A stretch of 64,000 bases of DNA from an uncultured Bacteroidales bacterium (GTDB lineage Bacteria; Bacteroidota; Bacteroidia; Bacteroidales; Bacteroidaceae), in the NCBI GenBank assembly GCA_902788315.1, contig CADAJS010000002.1, forward strand, positions 87,391 through 151,390, in the 5' to 3' direction. Positions 1-9,769 of the stretch are shown here, in pieces. The notes below the pieces were generated by a model that was not told where the DNA came from, did not search any database, and was given only the letters and a program-made list of their open reading frames with translations. The translations under genes and the position numbers were made by a program. Positions within the stretch are counted from its first letter, which is position 1. Each line of letters opens with the position of its first letter.

Positions 1-1
1 G

Positions 2-445
2 AAGAAACTTAAGTGGACGCCCGACGTCATCCACTGTCAGGGCTGGATAAGCAGTATCATCCCGCTGTACATCAAGACGGCTTATGCCGAAGAGCCCTCG
101 TTCCGCGACTGCCGCGTGGTCTTCACGCCCTCGGACACGCCGCTGACCGCTCCCCTGCCAGCCAACTTCCCCGGCGTGCTGCAATTCCGCAAGGCAGGCA
201 TCGACGCGATGGAGGGAGTACCATCGGGAGGCACCATGCAAGCACTCAACTTCCTGGGCATCAAATATGCCGACGGAGTGAACCTGCTGCATGCCAATGC
301 CACATACCGCAACTATATCAAGAAACTCGAAAAGCCGTACCTGGGCGCACAGAAGCCAGAGAACTACGGCACCGCCTTCCCCGCATTCTACGATAAGGTG
401 TGGAGCATCGGGAAAGAGGAGGAGGAAGACGAGGACGAAGAATAA
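2..445 (+). CDS. Glycogen/starch synthase-like glycosyltransferase (GT5), C-terminal part
   Basis: Partial gene entering from the left edge; the frame is open from base 2 and stops at 443-445. The readable 147 residues resemble the N-terminal Rossmann domain of GT5 glycogen synthases (KWTPDVIHCQGW, then an IPLYIKT helix and a VVFTPSD strand). Bacteroidales carry a short GT5-like protein of about 270 residues that consists only of this domain, and the acidic end here (EEEEDEDEE) marks a natural C-terminus rather than a truncation. Without the second GT-B domain its enzymatic activity is uncertain. It lies 12 bp before a DUF4270 lipoprotein, an arrangement I recall from other Bacteroidales, so the two are probably co-transcribed. 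Confidence 0.75.
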   Translation, partial: KKLKWTPDVIHCQGWISSIIPLYIKTAYAEEPSFRDCRVVFTPSDTPLTAPLPANFPGVLQFRKAGIDAMEGVPSGGTMQALNFLGIKYADGVNLLHANATYRNYIKKLEKPYLGAQKPENYGTAFPAFYDKVWSIGKEEEEDEDEE

Positions 446-457
446 CACTTTCGAAAC

Positions 458-1903
458 ATGAGACCAAACAAGTATTTCGGGCTTTTGATGCTGTCCGCCC
501 TTTTGGGAATGCAGAGCTGCAACGAAGATACGGGTTCGCTCGGCATCCCCTCCGAGACCGACATCATCATACCCGACGATTCGATATTCAACGTATTTAC
601 CAACTCGCTGGTGCTCGACTCCATTCTCTCCACCAGCTACACCTCATACCTGGGCGATATCCGCGACCCAGAAACCGGGACACGAATCAAAGCAGACTTC
701 GCCGCACAGTTTCACACGTTCGAGAACTACATGTTCCCCCGTCGCGAGCTTCTATTCCCCCAGGACGGGCGTAGCCACAGCGGCGAGCCCATCAGCTGCG
801 ACTCATGCGAGATACGACTCTACTTCAGTTCCCACTTCGGCAGGGAAGACAACCCGATGAAACTGGAAGTCTATCCCCTCAGCAAGGAGCGGATTATCGA
901 AGAAGGCAAGGACTATTACACCAACACCGACCTGGCACAGTTCGTAGAACCAGGCGCAAAACCCATTGCCACCAAAGTCTTCACTCCGGCCGACTATATC
1001 CTGTCGGACGCAGAACGCACGAGCACTTCGCACAACAACAATGTGCGCATCATTCTCGACAAGCAGATAGGCACCCAACTCATGGAGGCATACTACGCCC
1101 ACCCGGAATACTACAAGGACTCCTACACATTTATCCGAAACGTATGTCCCGGCTTCTACTTCAAATTAAAGAGCGGCACAGGAACCATGCTCAATGTGGA
1201 TGTAGGCACGCTGAACGTCTATTTTACATTTTACGATGAAGAGGACCCAGACAGCGTCTATGACGGTATCACACGCTTTGCAGCTACGCCCGAGGTTATT
1301 CAGGCTACCCAATTTGAGAACGACGACCTCCAGCAGCTAATCGACACATCGGACTGTACATTCCTAAAGACACCGGCAGGCATCTGCACCGAAGTCACCC
1401 TGCCCATCCGTGAAATATATGCCGAGCACCAGAACGACAGCGTGAACAAAGCACAGCTCATCCTGACACGCTACAACAACAAGCCCGACTCAGAATATTC
1501 GCTGGGAATCCCCGGCACGTTGCTGCTCGTGCGCAAGCAGAACATGTACTCTTTCTTCACAAACCGCGAAGTGGCCGACTCACAGACATCCTACACCACC
1601 ACGTTCGACGCGACGTACAATACGTACACCTTCCAGAACCTATGCCGCCTCATCTCCTACTGCCAGCATGAGAAACTGAACGGCATGCGCGAGACCGGAC
1701 TCTCCGAGACCGCGTGGGAAGCGGCCAATCCCGACTGGAACCATGTGGTGCTGATTCCCGTCAAAGTGAGCTCCACGACGAACAGCCAGGGTGTGAGCCA
1801 GCAGGTGAGCGTTGCACACGACATGGACATGAACAGCGTGCGCCTCGTAGGTGGTCCCGGCCAGCCCATCCAAATGCAAGTCATCTATAGCAAATATCAA
1901 TGA
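458..1903 (+). CDS. DUF4270 family lipoprotein
   Basis: 481 residues. The start gives a lipoprotein signal peptide with Cys21 (LLGMQSC-NED), so the mature protein should sit in the outer membrane or periplasm. Length, the early TNSLVLDSILSTSYTSYLGDI segment and the all-beta appearance fit DUF4270, a Bacteroidota-specific family of unknown biochemical role. It follows the GT5 gene by 12 bp and its stop codon overlaps the next start (ATGA at 1900-1903), so the three genes form one transcription unit. Family assignment is from recalled sequence character, not a search. Confidence 0.75.
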   Translation: MRPNKYFGLLMLSALLGMQSCNEDTGSLGIPSETDIIIPDDSIFNVFTNSLVLDSILSTSYTSYLGDIRDPETGTRIKADFAAQFHTFENYMFPRRELLFPQDGRSHSGEPISCDSCEIRLYFSSHFGREDNPMKLEVYPLSKERIIEEGKDYYTNTDLAQFVEPGAKPIATKVFTPADYILSDAERTSTSHNNNVRIILDKQIGTQLMEAYYAHPEYYKDSYTFIRNVCPGFYFKLKSGTGTMLNVDVGTLNVYFTFYDEEDPDSVYDGITRFAATPEVIQATQFENDDLQQLIDTSDCTFLKTPAGICTEVTLPIREIYAEHQNDSVNKAQLILTRYNNKPDSEYSLGIPGTLLLVRKQNMYSFFTNREVADSQTSYTTTFDATYNTYTFQNLCRLISYCQHEKLNGMRETGLSETAWEAANPDWNHVVLIPVKVSSTTNSQGVSQQVSVAHDMDMNSVRLVGGPGQPIQMQVIYSKYQ

Positions 1904-3720
1904 AACGAATCCTCCTTGCTCTCTGCCTCTTCGTGTTCGCTGGCCTGCCGCTCTGTGCTGCCGACGCCGTAAAGCAATCTCAGAAGATGCCCCGCCATCC
2001 GCGCCTGTTAATGATGCGCGGCGAGGAGAAAGGCATCATGAAGGACGTGAACAAGGATTCCATCTGGCTCTCCATACACCGGAGCATCGTCAGGCGTGCC
2101 GACGACCTGGTGACCACCCACACTCAGCCTGTCGAATATAAACTCACAGGCCGACGTCTGCTGGGCATCAGCCGTGAGGCACTACGCCGCATCTTCTACC
2201 TCAGCTATGCCTACCGTACGGAGCGCGACAATAAATATATAGTACGCGCGCGCGAAGAACTGGCCGCCATCGCAGCCTTCCCCGACTGGCATCCCGACCA
2301 CTTCCTGGATACAGGCGAGATGACACTGGCTGCCGCCATTGGCTACGACTGGCTCTACGACCACCTTACGAAGGCCGAACGTGCCACACTGGAGCAATCC
2401 ATCATAGACAAGGGGCTGACTCCCTCGCTGGACACCAAGAAATGCTGGTTCATCACGTCCGACAACAACTGGAGCCAGGTGTGCCATGCCGGCCTCAGCT
2501 ACGGAGCTGTAGCCGTATGGGAGCATAACCCCGAACTGGCCTCGCACATCGTGAACCGGGCCATAGAGAACCTGCCCCGCTCCATGGCCGCCTATGCCCC
2601 CGACGGAGCTTATCCCGAGGGATGCGGCTACTGGGACTACGGCACCTCGTTCAACGTGCTGATGCTCGACCTGCTGCGCCAGGTCTTCGGATCCGACTTC
2701 GGGCTGGCCAGTCTGCCCGGCTTCAAGCAGACCGGTGCATACATCACCCACATGTGCACTCCGTCCATCAAGTGGTTTGCATACAGCGACAACGGCACCA
2801 TAGCCTCCGCCTGCGAGACGCCCTTCTGGTTCTATCGCGAGACGGGCGACACCAGCATTCTCTTCAATCAGATGCGCATCATCCACCGCAAGGAAGCCGA
2901 GAACGCCATCACAGGCCGTCTGGCGCCAGCCGCCATCATATGGGGCCATCAGGTGAGGCTCAGCACTCCCCCACAGCCCACGTCGCTCGCCTGGCACGGT
3001 GAAGGCAACAACCCTGTCTTTGTGACTCGCAGCGGCTGGGGCTACGACGACTCCTTCATGGGCGTAAAGGCTGGCTCGCCCAGCGTCAATCACTCCCATA
3101 TGGACGAAGGGTCGTTCTACTTTGAATCACACGGTGTGGTATGGGCTGCCGACCTCGGCACGGAGGACTACAACTCGCTCGAACAGGCCGGGCTGAAGAT
3201 CTGGGACATGAAGCAGGGCTCGCAGCGATGGAGCGTCTATCGCTACCATAACCTGCAGCACAACACGCTCACCTTCGACGACGAGGAGCAGAAAGTCTCC
3301 GGCAAAGCACGCTTTACCGAGGTCGTCACCGACTTCCCGGGCAGCGCCACCATCGACCTGACACCCGTATATGCCGACAAGGTCAAGTCGGCCATCCGCC
3401 AGTGCAGCCTGCGCGGCATGGACGACCTCTACGTGGAAGACCGCATCGAGACAGGGGCAAATGACACACAACTCACCTGGACGATGGTCACCGAGGCCGA
3501 CGTGGTACAAGCCGACGGACGCACGCTCTATCTAAGCAAGAAGGGCCAGTCGATGCGCCTCTACGTGTGGGGAATAGAACCTCCGCAGTGGAGCATCGCG
3601 CCAGCAAAACCATCGCGCGACTTCGAGCACCCCAACCGCGGCTATACCATCATCCATTTCACCACATCGCTCAAGGCCTCCTCGCGTAACACCATCCGTG
3701 TCAGCCTGAAACGTCCTTGA
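1900..3720 (+). CDS. Heparinase II/III family protein (secreted polysaccharide lyase-like)
   Basis: 606 residues with a cleavable signal peptide (MKRILLALCLFVFAGLPLCA-A). An alpha/alpha toroid fills the first ~350 residues (NNWSQVCHAGLSYGA, YAPDGAYPEGCGYWDYG), followed by the heparinase II/III-type beta domain with the conserved NHSHMDEGSFYFESHG stretch; the His of that stretch is usually part of the active centre. Such enzymes cleave acidic glycans by beta-elimination in the periplasm. No SusC/SusD pair is nearby, so this is not an obvious polysaccharide utilisation locus and the substrate is unknown. The start overlaps the DUF4270 stop by 4 bp, which indicates translational coupling. Confidence 0.82.
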   Translation: MKRILLALCLFVFAGLPLCAADAVKQSQKMPRHPRLLMMRGEEKGIMKDVNKDSIWLSIHRSIVRRADDLVTTHTQPVEYKLTGRRLLGISREALRRIFYLSYAYRTERDNKYIVRAREELAAIAAFPDWHPDHFLDTGEMTLAAAIGYDWLYDHLTKAERATLEQSIIDKGLTPSLDTKKCWFITSDNNWSQVCHAGLSYGAVAVWEHNPELASHIVNRAIENLPRSMAAYAPDGAYPEGCGYWDYGTSFNVLMLDLLRQVFGSDFGLASLPGFKQTGAYITHMCTPSIKWFAYSDNGTIASACETPFWFYRETGDTSILFNQMRIIHRKEAENAITGRLAPAAIIWGHQVRLSTPPQPTSLAWHGEGNNPVFVTRSGWGYDDSFMGVKAGSPSVNHSHMDEGSFYFESHGVVWAADLGTEDYNSLEQAGLKIWDMKQGSQRWSVYRYHNLQHNTLTFDDEEQKVSGKARFTEVVTDFPGSATIDLTPVYADKVKSAIRQCSLRGMDDLYVEDRIETGANDTQLTWTMVTEADVVQADGRTLYLSKKGQSMRLYVWGIEPPQWSIAPAKPSRDFEHPNRGYTIIHFTTSLKASSRNTIRVSLKRP

Positions 3721-3744
3721 GGTGGGACCGGCAAAAAGCCATCG

Positions 3745-4635
3745 TCACTTCTTAATATCGTAGGTGAACACTTCGTGAATCTCGTGGTCATAGCCAGGAT
3801 AGAATCCCGATGGCATGCCGAGGATGATTCTGGCCCCACGATTGTAGAGCACATGCATCTGCCGGCGCTCGCGGTCGAACGTAAGTCCCTCTATCTCTCC
3901 CTGTAGCACTACATCGTCGAGCGACTTCTCCTCAGTGACGAGAAACGTGGTGCTGTCCTCGCTCCATACCGCCTTATATACATGGTCGGGCTCATTACGA
4001 TCGGCATCCCCATCGTCGGCCGTGAGATAGCAGGCCCCTTCGTGGCATGCCACTCCCTGTATCCATTTCACAGGCTTGGAAAGTCTCACGCGCCCCAGAT
4101 AGGCACCGCTCTGCAGGTCGTATCGGTAGAGGTAGCGTCCCGTTTCCTCATCGGGCCAGGCACACATCCATATCGTGCCCGTCGCGGAATCCACGGCTAT
4201 GCCCGAGCACTCCGTCTGTCCGCTCTCCGGGGCGAAGTCGAAGGTGCGTTTCAGCTTCAGCGTCTCGCAGTCGTACACCGCCATCTGGATATTCGAGGCC
4301 ACGCCGTCGAGGAAGAGTTCCACGCCACAGTACAACTCGCCGCGACAGACATCAATGTCGCCGATGTGATTCACCTCATGCACATAGCCTTCGGCAAAGG
4401 GTGATGTATTCTCGGCCACGACATTCCACTTGCGGTCATACTTCGTGAGCGTCGTCGAGCCACTCACGTAATAAAAGTCATTCTCATAGGCCACTCCCTG
4501 GCGCCCCGCCACCTCATGTCGTCCGACGAGCGTGTAGGCTTTCTCCTCCGTGTCCCCGTCATTGGCGTGTCGCGTCTGGCTGCAAGCCGTCATTGTGAGC
4601 AGCAGTGCAAGCATGATTGTACGTCCCGTTGTCAT
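3745..4635 (-). CDS. Beta-propeller-like lipoprotein, function unknown
   Basis: 296 residues from ATG at 4635, chosen because it gives a lipoprotein signal (MTTGRTIMLALLLTMTAC-S, Cys18) preceded by an A-rich ribosome-binding region; a longer GTG reading would start inside the TATCTTTG promoter box (4655-4662). The rest is a series of beta-rich segments with 'GTIWMCAWPDEETGRYLYRYDLQSG'-type turns, consistent with a six-bladed propeller such as SMP-30/NHL-like proteins. No catalytic residues can be assigned. It converges with the heparinase-like gene and appears monocistronic. Confidence 0.65.
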   Translation of the reverse strand: MTTGRTIMLALLLTMTACSQTRHANDGDTEEKAYTLVGRHEVAGRQGVAYENDFYYVSGSTTLTKYDRKWNVVAENTSPFAEGYVHEVNHIGDIDVCRGELYCGVELFLDGVASNIQMAVYDCETLKLKRTFDFAPESGQTECSGIAVDSATGTIWMCAWPDEETGRYLYRYDLQSGAYLGRVRLSKPVKWIQGVACHEGACYLTADDGDADRNEPDHVYKAVWSEDSTTFLVTEEKSLDDVVLQGEIEGLTFDRERRQMHVLYNRGARIILGMPSGFYPGYDHEIHEVFTYDIKK

Positions 4636-4654
4636 ACCTTTCTCTTTTTTTTTG

Positions 4655-4662
4655 CAAAGATA
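4655..4662 (-). promoter_or_regulatory. -7 promoter box for the beta-propeller lipoprotein
   Basis: The minus strand reads TATCTTTG, a match to the Bacteroidota -7 consensus TAnnTTTG, 19 bp before the chosen ATG. No clear TTG -33 box is present at the expected distance. Confidence 0.5.
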
Positions 4663-4748
4663 CACAAAAACGCGGGATTATGGGACCCACGGAGAGAGAA
4701 AACCATATCCCTATTGTAAAATAGAGATTAGGGATGACAGTTTGGTCG

Positions 4749-4802
4749 GAGTACTCGGAATAATCGGAGTACTCGGAATAATCGGAGTATTCAGAGCAGT
4801 CG
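4749..4802. repeat. 18-bp tandem repeat, three units
   Basis: Two exact units of GGAGTACTCGGAATAATC and a third decayed one (GGAGTATTCAGAGCAGTC) lie between divergent genes in the 470-bp gap 4636-5106. The period is 18 bp. No protein is likely here, although the minus strand is open and would read (SEYSDY)n. Confidence 0.75.
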
Positions 4803-4830
4803 GTCATCCAGATAGCGAAGGGGTATTCGG

Positions 4831-4888
4831 ACATGGACAAGAAAAAATGGATTTCTCTTGTCCATGTCGCTCATTTGATGTACCTTTG
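4831..4888 (+). promoter_or_regulatory. Promoter with overlapping inverted repeat upstream of the DUF6259 gene
   Basis: TTG at 4858-4860, a 20-bp spacer and TACCTTTG at 4881-4888 form a complete Bacteroidota promoter. An 11-bp perfect inverted repeat (ACATGGACAAG at 4831-4841, CTTGTCCATGT at 4856-4866) covers the -33 box, a plausible operator. The spacer shares CCATGTCGCTCATTTG with the pgk promoter at 7345-7375. A second possible -7 box, TAACTTTG, lies at 4969-4976, giving a ~130-nt leader to the gene at 5107. Confidence 0.65.
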
Positions 4889-5106
4889 AGCAAGCCCGAA
4901 AGTACTCCCGCTCGGACGAGCAAAGCAAAAAACTTTGCCTTACATTATGTACTATGCCCACTAATACGTAACTTTGTATCGCGAAAGAAGACTAACCATT
5001 CATTAAAGTATTACGGACGACACCCGCGGCACCATCCGTCTCACGGGACTGCGTGGAGAACTCCCCCCCTCGACAACAATAACGATTGGAAAAAAGATAA
5101 GGAAGT

Positions 5107-7296
5107 ATGAAAAGAATTAGTATTACGCTTTTGCGTTTTGCTCTTTGCATTCTGTGCGTGGCCGCATGTGCGCCAGATAAGGGCAATGAGCTGTCGCTCA
5201 CGATTAAGAAGTCGGGCTGTCGCATCACGATGGACCGGACTACGGGCTCGGTCGTCTATCTGGGCAGGGAGGAGAACCTGCTCGCAAACGATGCCGAGAC
5301 GCTGTTCCGCATCCGCTTCCGCAACCCGGACGGCACGCCCCAGGATTATTCGGCCGCGGATGCCGCGACATGCAAAGCCAGCAAACGTGGAAAGCGCCTG
5401 ACCTTTACCTACACAGGCTTCCCGAACAGCGACCTGCGGGTGACATTATCGGTGAAAGCGGACAAGAAGGACGGCCTGTTCCGCTTCTCGATGAAGGTGA
5501 AGACGGACGAGCAGATAGAATGGATGGAGTATCCATGCATCACGGTAAGAGAGACCTCCTCGGAGGACGAAGGAATCCTGTGGCCATATAACGAAGGAGC
5601 ATTCATCAGCGATGCATCCAAGCATGGGTATATCGAGCCGGAATACCCAAGCCAGGGCAACTACGGCATGTACCCCGGCATGGTGCTGACACCATTCATT
5701 GCACAGGTGACCCATCGCGGCGGTGTGTATCTCGGTGCGCACGACCCCGCACACAACACACGACAGGTGGACTTCCGCAAGACGGAAGCAGGGATTCACC
5801 TTCAGTTCCGCCTGTATCCCGGGGCAGAAAGGGGCACGTATGCCTCGGGCGAAGAAACCGTCCTCGGCATGTTTGAAGGCGGCTGGCGCAATGCCGCAGA
5901 CATCTATCGCCGCTACTTCGACAAGCACCACAAAGGCTTTGTGCGCATCGAGAAGAACAAGAAGTTGCCCGAATGGTACTTCGAGCCATACATCGTACTG
6001 ACCTACTGCGTTCGCGGCCACCACGACATGGACGAGATGTCGCCCAACAAGCTGTTCCCCTACGGGAACGCAATGCCGATAATCGAGGACATTTCCCGAC
6101 AGACGGGAGCCCCCGTGCTGGCACTGCTGATGCATTGGGAGGGTACTGCCCCCTGGGCGCCGCCCTACGTGTGGCCGCCCTACGGAGGAGAAGATGCGCT
6201 CAAGGAATTCGTCGATCGCATGCACGAGATTGGAGGAGAAGTGGGAGTCTACTGCAGCGGCATGGGATGGACACAAAAGAGCAATCTGGTGGAATATGAC
6301 AAGACGCAGGACTTCACAGACAGACATCTGGAGCAGTACATGTGCCTGGCGCCCGACGGGAGCCTGCCGCCCTCCAGGATTTGCACAGGACAACGGAGCG
6401 GCTATGACCTCTGCCCATCGACCGACTTCACGAGAAACACCCTTGCAGAGGAAATGAGGAAGATCCGGGCAGCTGGAGTGGCCTACGTACAGATGATGGA
6501 CCAGAACCACGGAGGGACGCCCTACATGTGCTACTCCCGCAGTCACGGCCATCCCGCAGTGCCCGGAAAATGGGAGAGCGAGGCTGCAAACGAGCTGTAT
6601 GCGCAGGTTCTCAGAGAAAATCCCGGGCTGGTTCTCGGATGCGAAAGCGCTGCGGCAGAACCCTTCATCCCGCAGCTTATGTTCTCGGACAACCGCTGCG
6701 GCCTCAATTTCAACGGAGGACAGCCTGTACCGCTCTACGCGTACATCTATCATGAATATGTCACAAACTTCATGGGAAACAACGTGTGTGGCGACTATAT
6801 CGTCAATTGCCGTCAGACTCCGGACATATTCCAGTATCGCCTCGCCTATTCGTTCCTCGCAGGAGATTTCCTGACGGTCGTCATCAACGACGAAGGAGAA
6901 ATCCTGTGGGCATGGGGACAGCGTGATTTCTCGCCCGACTACCGACCCGACCGTGAGGCGGCGCTTTCCCTGATAAAGACACTCACCGAATGGCGGAAAG
7001 CATGTCCCGAATACCTGCAGCTTGGACGCGCTCAGCATCCACTCCCCTTTGAATGCGCGACATCGCAGATATTCACCAATGCCGGCGCAGTCAAAGTGCC
7101 CGACGTGCTGAGCTCATCCTATTCACACGAGGGAAGAACCATTCACTTACTGGTAAACTGGAAAAACAGCGAGGCAACAGTTCGCTCATCGGAATTCGCA
7201 GGCCGCGAGTACGCATTCCATCCCGACGGCGAGCGGAACCGCTGCACGGATGGGAGCATCGTCCTCCCTCCCCTGTCGGTCGTTGCGGTTTATTGA
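5107..7296 (+). CDS. DUF6259-type glycoside hydrolase-like lipoprotein
   Basis: 729 residues with lipoprotein signal MKRISITLLRFALCILCVAAC (Cys21). The N-terminal ~250 residues form a beta-sandwich, followed by a TIM-barrel-like region (HWEGTAPWAPPYVWPPYGG, GGEVGVYCSGMGW, VAYVQMMDQNHGG, LVLGCESAAAEPF) and a small C-terminal beta domain (NWKNSEATVRS). This layout matches DUF6259, a family related to retaining alpha-glycosidase folds; acidic residues such as the Asp of MMDQN and the Glu of GCESAA are candidates for catalysis, but that is inference. The protein is probably exported and attached to the outer membrane. The gene stands alone between its own promoter region and that of pgk. Confidence 0.68.
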   Translation: MKRISITLLRFALCILCVAACAPDKGNELSLTIKKSGCRITMDRTTGSVVYLGREENLLANDAETLFRIRFRNPDGTPQDYSAADAATCKASKRGKRLTFTYTGFPNSDLRVTLSVKADKKDGLFRFSMKVKTDEQIEWMEYPCITVRETSSEDEGILWPYNEGAFISDASKHGYIEPEYPSQGNYGMYPGMVLTPFIAQVTHRGGVYLGAHDPAHNTRQVDFRKTEAGIHLQFRLYPGAERGTYASGEETVLGMFEGGWRNAADIYRRYFDKHHKGFVRIEKNKKLPEWYFEPYIVLTYCVRGHHDMDEMSPNKLFPYGNAMPIIEDISRQTGAPVLALLMHWEGTAPWAPPYVWPPYGGEDALKEFVDRMHEIGGEVGVYCSGMGWTQKSNLVEYDKTQDFTDRHLEQYMCLAPDGSLPPSRICTGQRSGYDLCPSTDFTRNTLAEEMRKIRAAGVAYVQMMDQNHGGTPYMCYSRSHGHPAVPGKWESEAANELYAQVLRENPGLVLGCESAAAEPFIPQLMFSDNRCGLNFNGGQPVPLYAYIYHEYVTNFMGNNVCGDYIVNCRQTPDIFQYRLAYSFLAGDFLTVVINDEGEILWAWGQRDFSPDYRPDREAALSLIKTLTEWRKACPEYLQLGRAQHPLPFECATSQIFTNAGAVKVPDVLSSSYSHEGRTIHLLVNWKNSEATVRSSEFAGREYAFHPDGERNRCTDGSIVLPPLSVVAVY

Positions 7297-7344
7297 GCGA
7301 ATTGCCGCTTTCGGCGGCGAAGAACGAAAAAAAGAGGAATTCCC

Positions 7345-7375
7345 TTGCCCATGTCGCTCATTTGCCGTACCTTTG
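7345..7375 (+). promoter_or_regulatory. pgk promoter
   Basis: TTG (7345-7347), a 20-bp spacer and TACCTTTG (7368-7375) match the Bacteroidota promoter consensus exactly. Transcription should start near 7380, leaving a ~45-nt A-rich leader before the pgk ATG. Sixteen spacer bases are identical to those in the promoter at 4858-4888. Confidence 0.8.
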
Positions 7376-7426
7376 CATGCGTAAATAGCAAATCAAAAAC
7401 AAATTCTATAACCATTAAATCCTATT

Positions 7427-8695
7427 ATGACAATCAATGAGTACAACTTTGCCGGTAAGAAGGCAATTGTCCGGGTCGATTTCAATGTGCCCCTGGACGA
7501 GAACGGTAAGATTACGGACGACACCCGCATCCGCGGTGCGCTGCCCACACTGAAGAAGATCCTGGCCGACGGCGGTGCCGTCATCATCATGAGCCATATG
7601 GGCAAGCCCAAGGGTAAGGTAAACCCGAAGCTCTCGCTGAGCCAGATTAAGGATGCAGTGGCCGAGGCACTGGGTGTGCCCGTGACATTCGCTCCCGACT
7701 GTGCTAAGGCTCAGGATGCTGCCAAAGCATTGAAGATGGGCGAGGCCCTGCTGCTGGAGAACCTGCGTTACTATCCCGAGGAGGAAGGCAAGCCCGTAGG
7801 CATTGACAAGGAAGACCCCGCCTACGAGGAGGCCAAGAAGGCCATGAAGCAGAGCCAGAAGGAGTTTGCCAAGACGCTGGCTTCGTATGCCGACTGCTAC
7901 GTAATGGATGCCTTCGGCACGGCTCATCGCAAGCATGCCTCGACGGCCGTCATTGCCGACTATTTCGATGCCGACTCGAAGATGCTGGGTCTGCTCATGG
8001 AGAAGGAGGTACAGGCTGTGGACAACGTGCTCTCGAACATCAAGCGCCCCTTCGTGGCCATTATGGGTGGTTCGAAGGTGTCGTCGAAGATCGGTATCAT
8101 CGAGAACCTCCTGGGCAAGGTGGACAAGCTGATTCTCTGCGGTGGCATGACCTACACCTTTGCCAAGGCTCACGGTGGCGAGATCGGCAACAGCATCGTG
8201 GAACTGGACAAACTGGACGTAGCCCTCGGCGTAGAGGAGATGGCCAAGAAGAACGGCGTCGAGCTGGTGCTCGGTACGGATTCGGTATGCTGCACGGGAT
8301 ATGACTTCTCGACCTTCTCCGTGAAGCCCGGTGCTCAGATCAAGGTATTCCCCTCGAACGCTATCGAGGAAGGCTGGGACGGTCTTGATGCAGGACCCGA
8401 GAGCCGCGAGAAGTTTGCCAAGGCCATCGAGGGTGCCAAGACCATCCTCTGGAACGGCCCTGCAGGCTGCTTCGAGTGTGACGACTTCACGGCCGGAAGC
8501 CGCGCCGTGGGCGAAGCCATCGCAAAGGCAACGGCCGAGGGCGCTTTCTCGCTCATCGGTGGCGGCGACTCAGTAGCTTGCGTAAACAAGTTCGGTCTGG
8601 CCGACAAGGTATCCTACATCTCCACTGGCGGTGGCGCTCTGCTCGAGGCCATCGAGGGCAAGGTGCTCCCCGGCATCGCTGCCATCAAGGGATGA
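7427..8695 (+). CDS. pgk: Phosphoglycerate kinase
   Basis: 422 residues, full length for the bacterial enzyme. It interconverts 1,3-bisphosphoglycerate plus ADP with 3-phosphoglycerate plus ATP in cytosolic glycolysis. Visible hallmarks are [15 protein letters not shown] near the N-terminus (substrate-binding Asp and Asn), SHMGKPKG, the hinge segment [25 protein letters not shown] and the glycine-rich nucleotide loop IGGGDS near the C-terminus. It is preceded by its own strong promoter and followed by a 78-bp gap, so it is probably expressed alone. Codon choice is strongly biased (GGC, CTG, AAG), in line with high expression. Confidence 0.97.
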   Translation: MTINEYNFAGKKAIVRVDFNVPLDENGKITDDTRIRGALPTLKKILADGGAVIIMSHMGKPKGKVNPKLSLSQIKDAVAEALGVPVTFAPDCAKAQDAAKALKMGEALLLENLRYYPEEEGKPVGIDKEDPAYEEAKKAMKQSQKEFAKTLASYADCYVMDAFGTAHRKHASTAVIADYFDADSKMLGLLMEKEVQAVDNVLSNIKRPFVAIMGGSKVSSKIGIIENLLGKVDKLILCGGMTYTFAKAHGGEIGNSIVELDKLDVALGVEEMAKKNGVELVLGTDSVCCTGYDFSTFSVKPGAQIKVFPSNAIEEGWDGLDAGPESREKFAKAIEGAKTILWNGPAGCFECDDFTAGSRAVGEAIAKATAEGAFSLIGGGDSVACVNKFGLADKVSYISTGGGALLEAIEGKVLPGIAAIKG

Positions 8696-8773
8696 TTTTG
8701 GATTTGAGATTAGAGAGTAAGGATTAGGGACTGATAGGGATTAAGGAATAGGAACCAATAAAAACGAGGCACA

Positions 8774-9769
8774 ATGAAAGCACTGCGTTATATCCTATTC
8801 CCTATTCCCTGCTCCCTAATCCTTCTTTTATTTCTATACGCCTGCACGAAGCAGGAAGTCACCCTCTCGCCCGAGGAGGAGGCGCGCGCCGACAGTCTGG
8901 CGCTCCGCGTGGGGGTGATGCCGGTGCTCAACTGCCTTCCGGCCTACTATGCCGACAGTCTTGGTCTCTTTGACGACGAAGGCGTAATCGTCAAACTGCT
9001 GCCATACACGGCCCAGATGGATATCGACACGGCGCTCACAGCCCGACGCGCCCATGTGGCCTATTCCGACCTCATCCGCGCCCTGCGGCTGAGCGGAGGG
9101 CAGACACCCGTACGCGCCTTCCTGACCACCGACGAGCCACTGAGCCTCATCACCGTCAAGGGCCGCCGGGTGAACAAGATCCACCAGCTCCGCGAGCGTA
9201 TGATAGCCATCAGCCGCCTGTGCATCACCGACTACTGGTGCGAGCAATTCATCGACAGCAACGACGTAGCACGCCCCGACTTCTACCGCCCGCAGGTGCA
9301 CGATGTACGCCTGCGCACCGACATGTTGCGCACGGGGCTCATGGACGCAGCCATCCTGCCCGAGCCCTACACATCGTGGATGCTTGCCACTGGCAACATT
9401 CAGCTGGCCGAGACGCCTGCCCAGGGCGCATCGCTTGCCGCATGGGTCTTCATCGACTCACTGCAGGCCGATACGTTCCGAATGAACCAGGTAGGCCGCT
9501 TCGTCCGAGCCTGCCGCAGGGCCACCGAGATGATCAACCAAGGGGAGAGAGCCGACGTCGTGAGAGCCATCCTCTCGCGCGAATGCCGGGTGACGCCCGA
9601 AGCGCTCGACTCCATCCGCCTCCCCCAGATTGCGCCAGCGCGCAAGCCCTCACCAAAGGACGTGGATGTCGCCGCCCAGTGGCTCAGGACCAAGAAACGA
9701 CTGCCCAAGCAGGCACGACCAGACAGCCTCATCTACGAACTCCACACCGACCGACAGAGCCATGATTGA
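8774..9769 (+). CDS. Periplasmic substrate-binding lipoprotein (NMT1/SsuA-like)
   Basis: 331 residues with a lipoprotein signal ending at Cys24 (LFLYAC-TKQ). The mature part begins with a strand-turn typical of type II solute-binding proteins (LRVGVMPVLNCLPAYYADSLGLFDDEGVIVKL) and continues with AYSDLIRAL and ILPEPYTSWMLAT segments seen in NMT1/THI5/SsuA-like binding proteins. No ABC permease or ATPase is adjacent, so the transporter partner and ligand are unknown; a sensor or scavenging role is possible. Its stop codon lies inside the start of the next gene (8-bp overlap), which suggests coupling. Confidence 0.7.
   Translation: MKALRYILFPIPCSLILLLFLYACTKQEVTLSPEEEARADSLALRVGVMPVLNCLPAYYADSLGLFDDEGVIVKLLPYTAQMDIDTALTARRAHVAYSDLIRALRLSGGQTPVRAFLTTDEPLSLITVKGRRVNKIHQLRERMIAISRLCITDYWCEQFIDSNDVARPDFYRPQVHDVRLRTDMLRTGLMDAAILPEPYTSWMLATGNIQLAETPAQGASLAAWVFIDSLQADTFRMNQVGRFVRACRRATEMINQGERADVVRAILSRECRVTPEALDSIRLPQIAPARKPSPKDVDVAAQWLRTKKRLPKQARPDSLIYELHTDRQSHD

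Noticed and set aside
4831..4866. Intrinsic terminator
   Set aside because: The inverted repeat has no T-run in the direction of either neighbour and overlaps the -33 box of a well-formed promoter, so an operator is more likely.
5446..7038. 530-codon open frame on the minus strand
   Set aside because: It lies wholly inside the DUF6259 gene on the other strand. Its product is Cys/His/Val-rich without domains, as expected from the antisense of GC-rich coding DNA.
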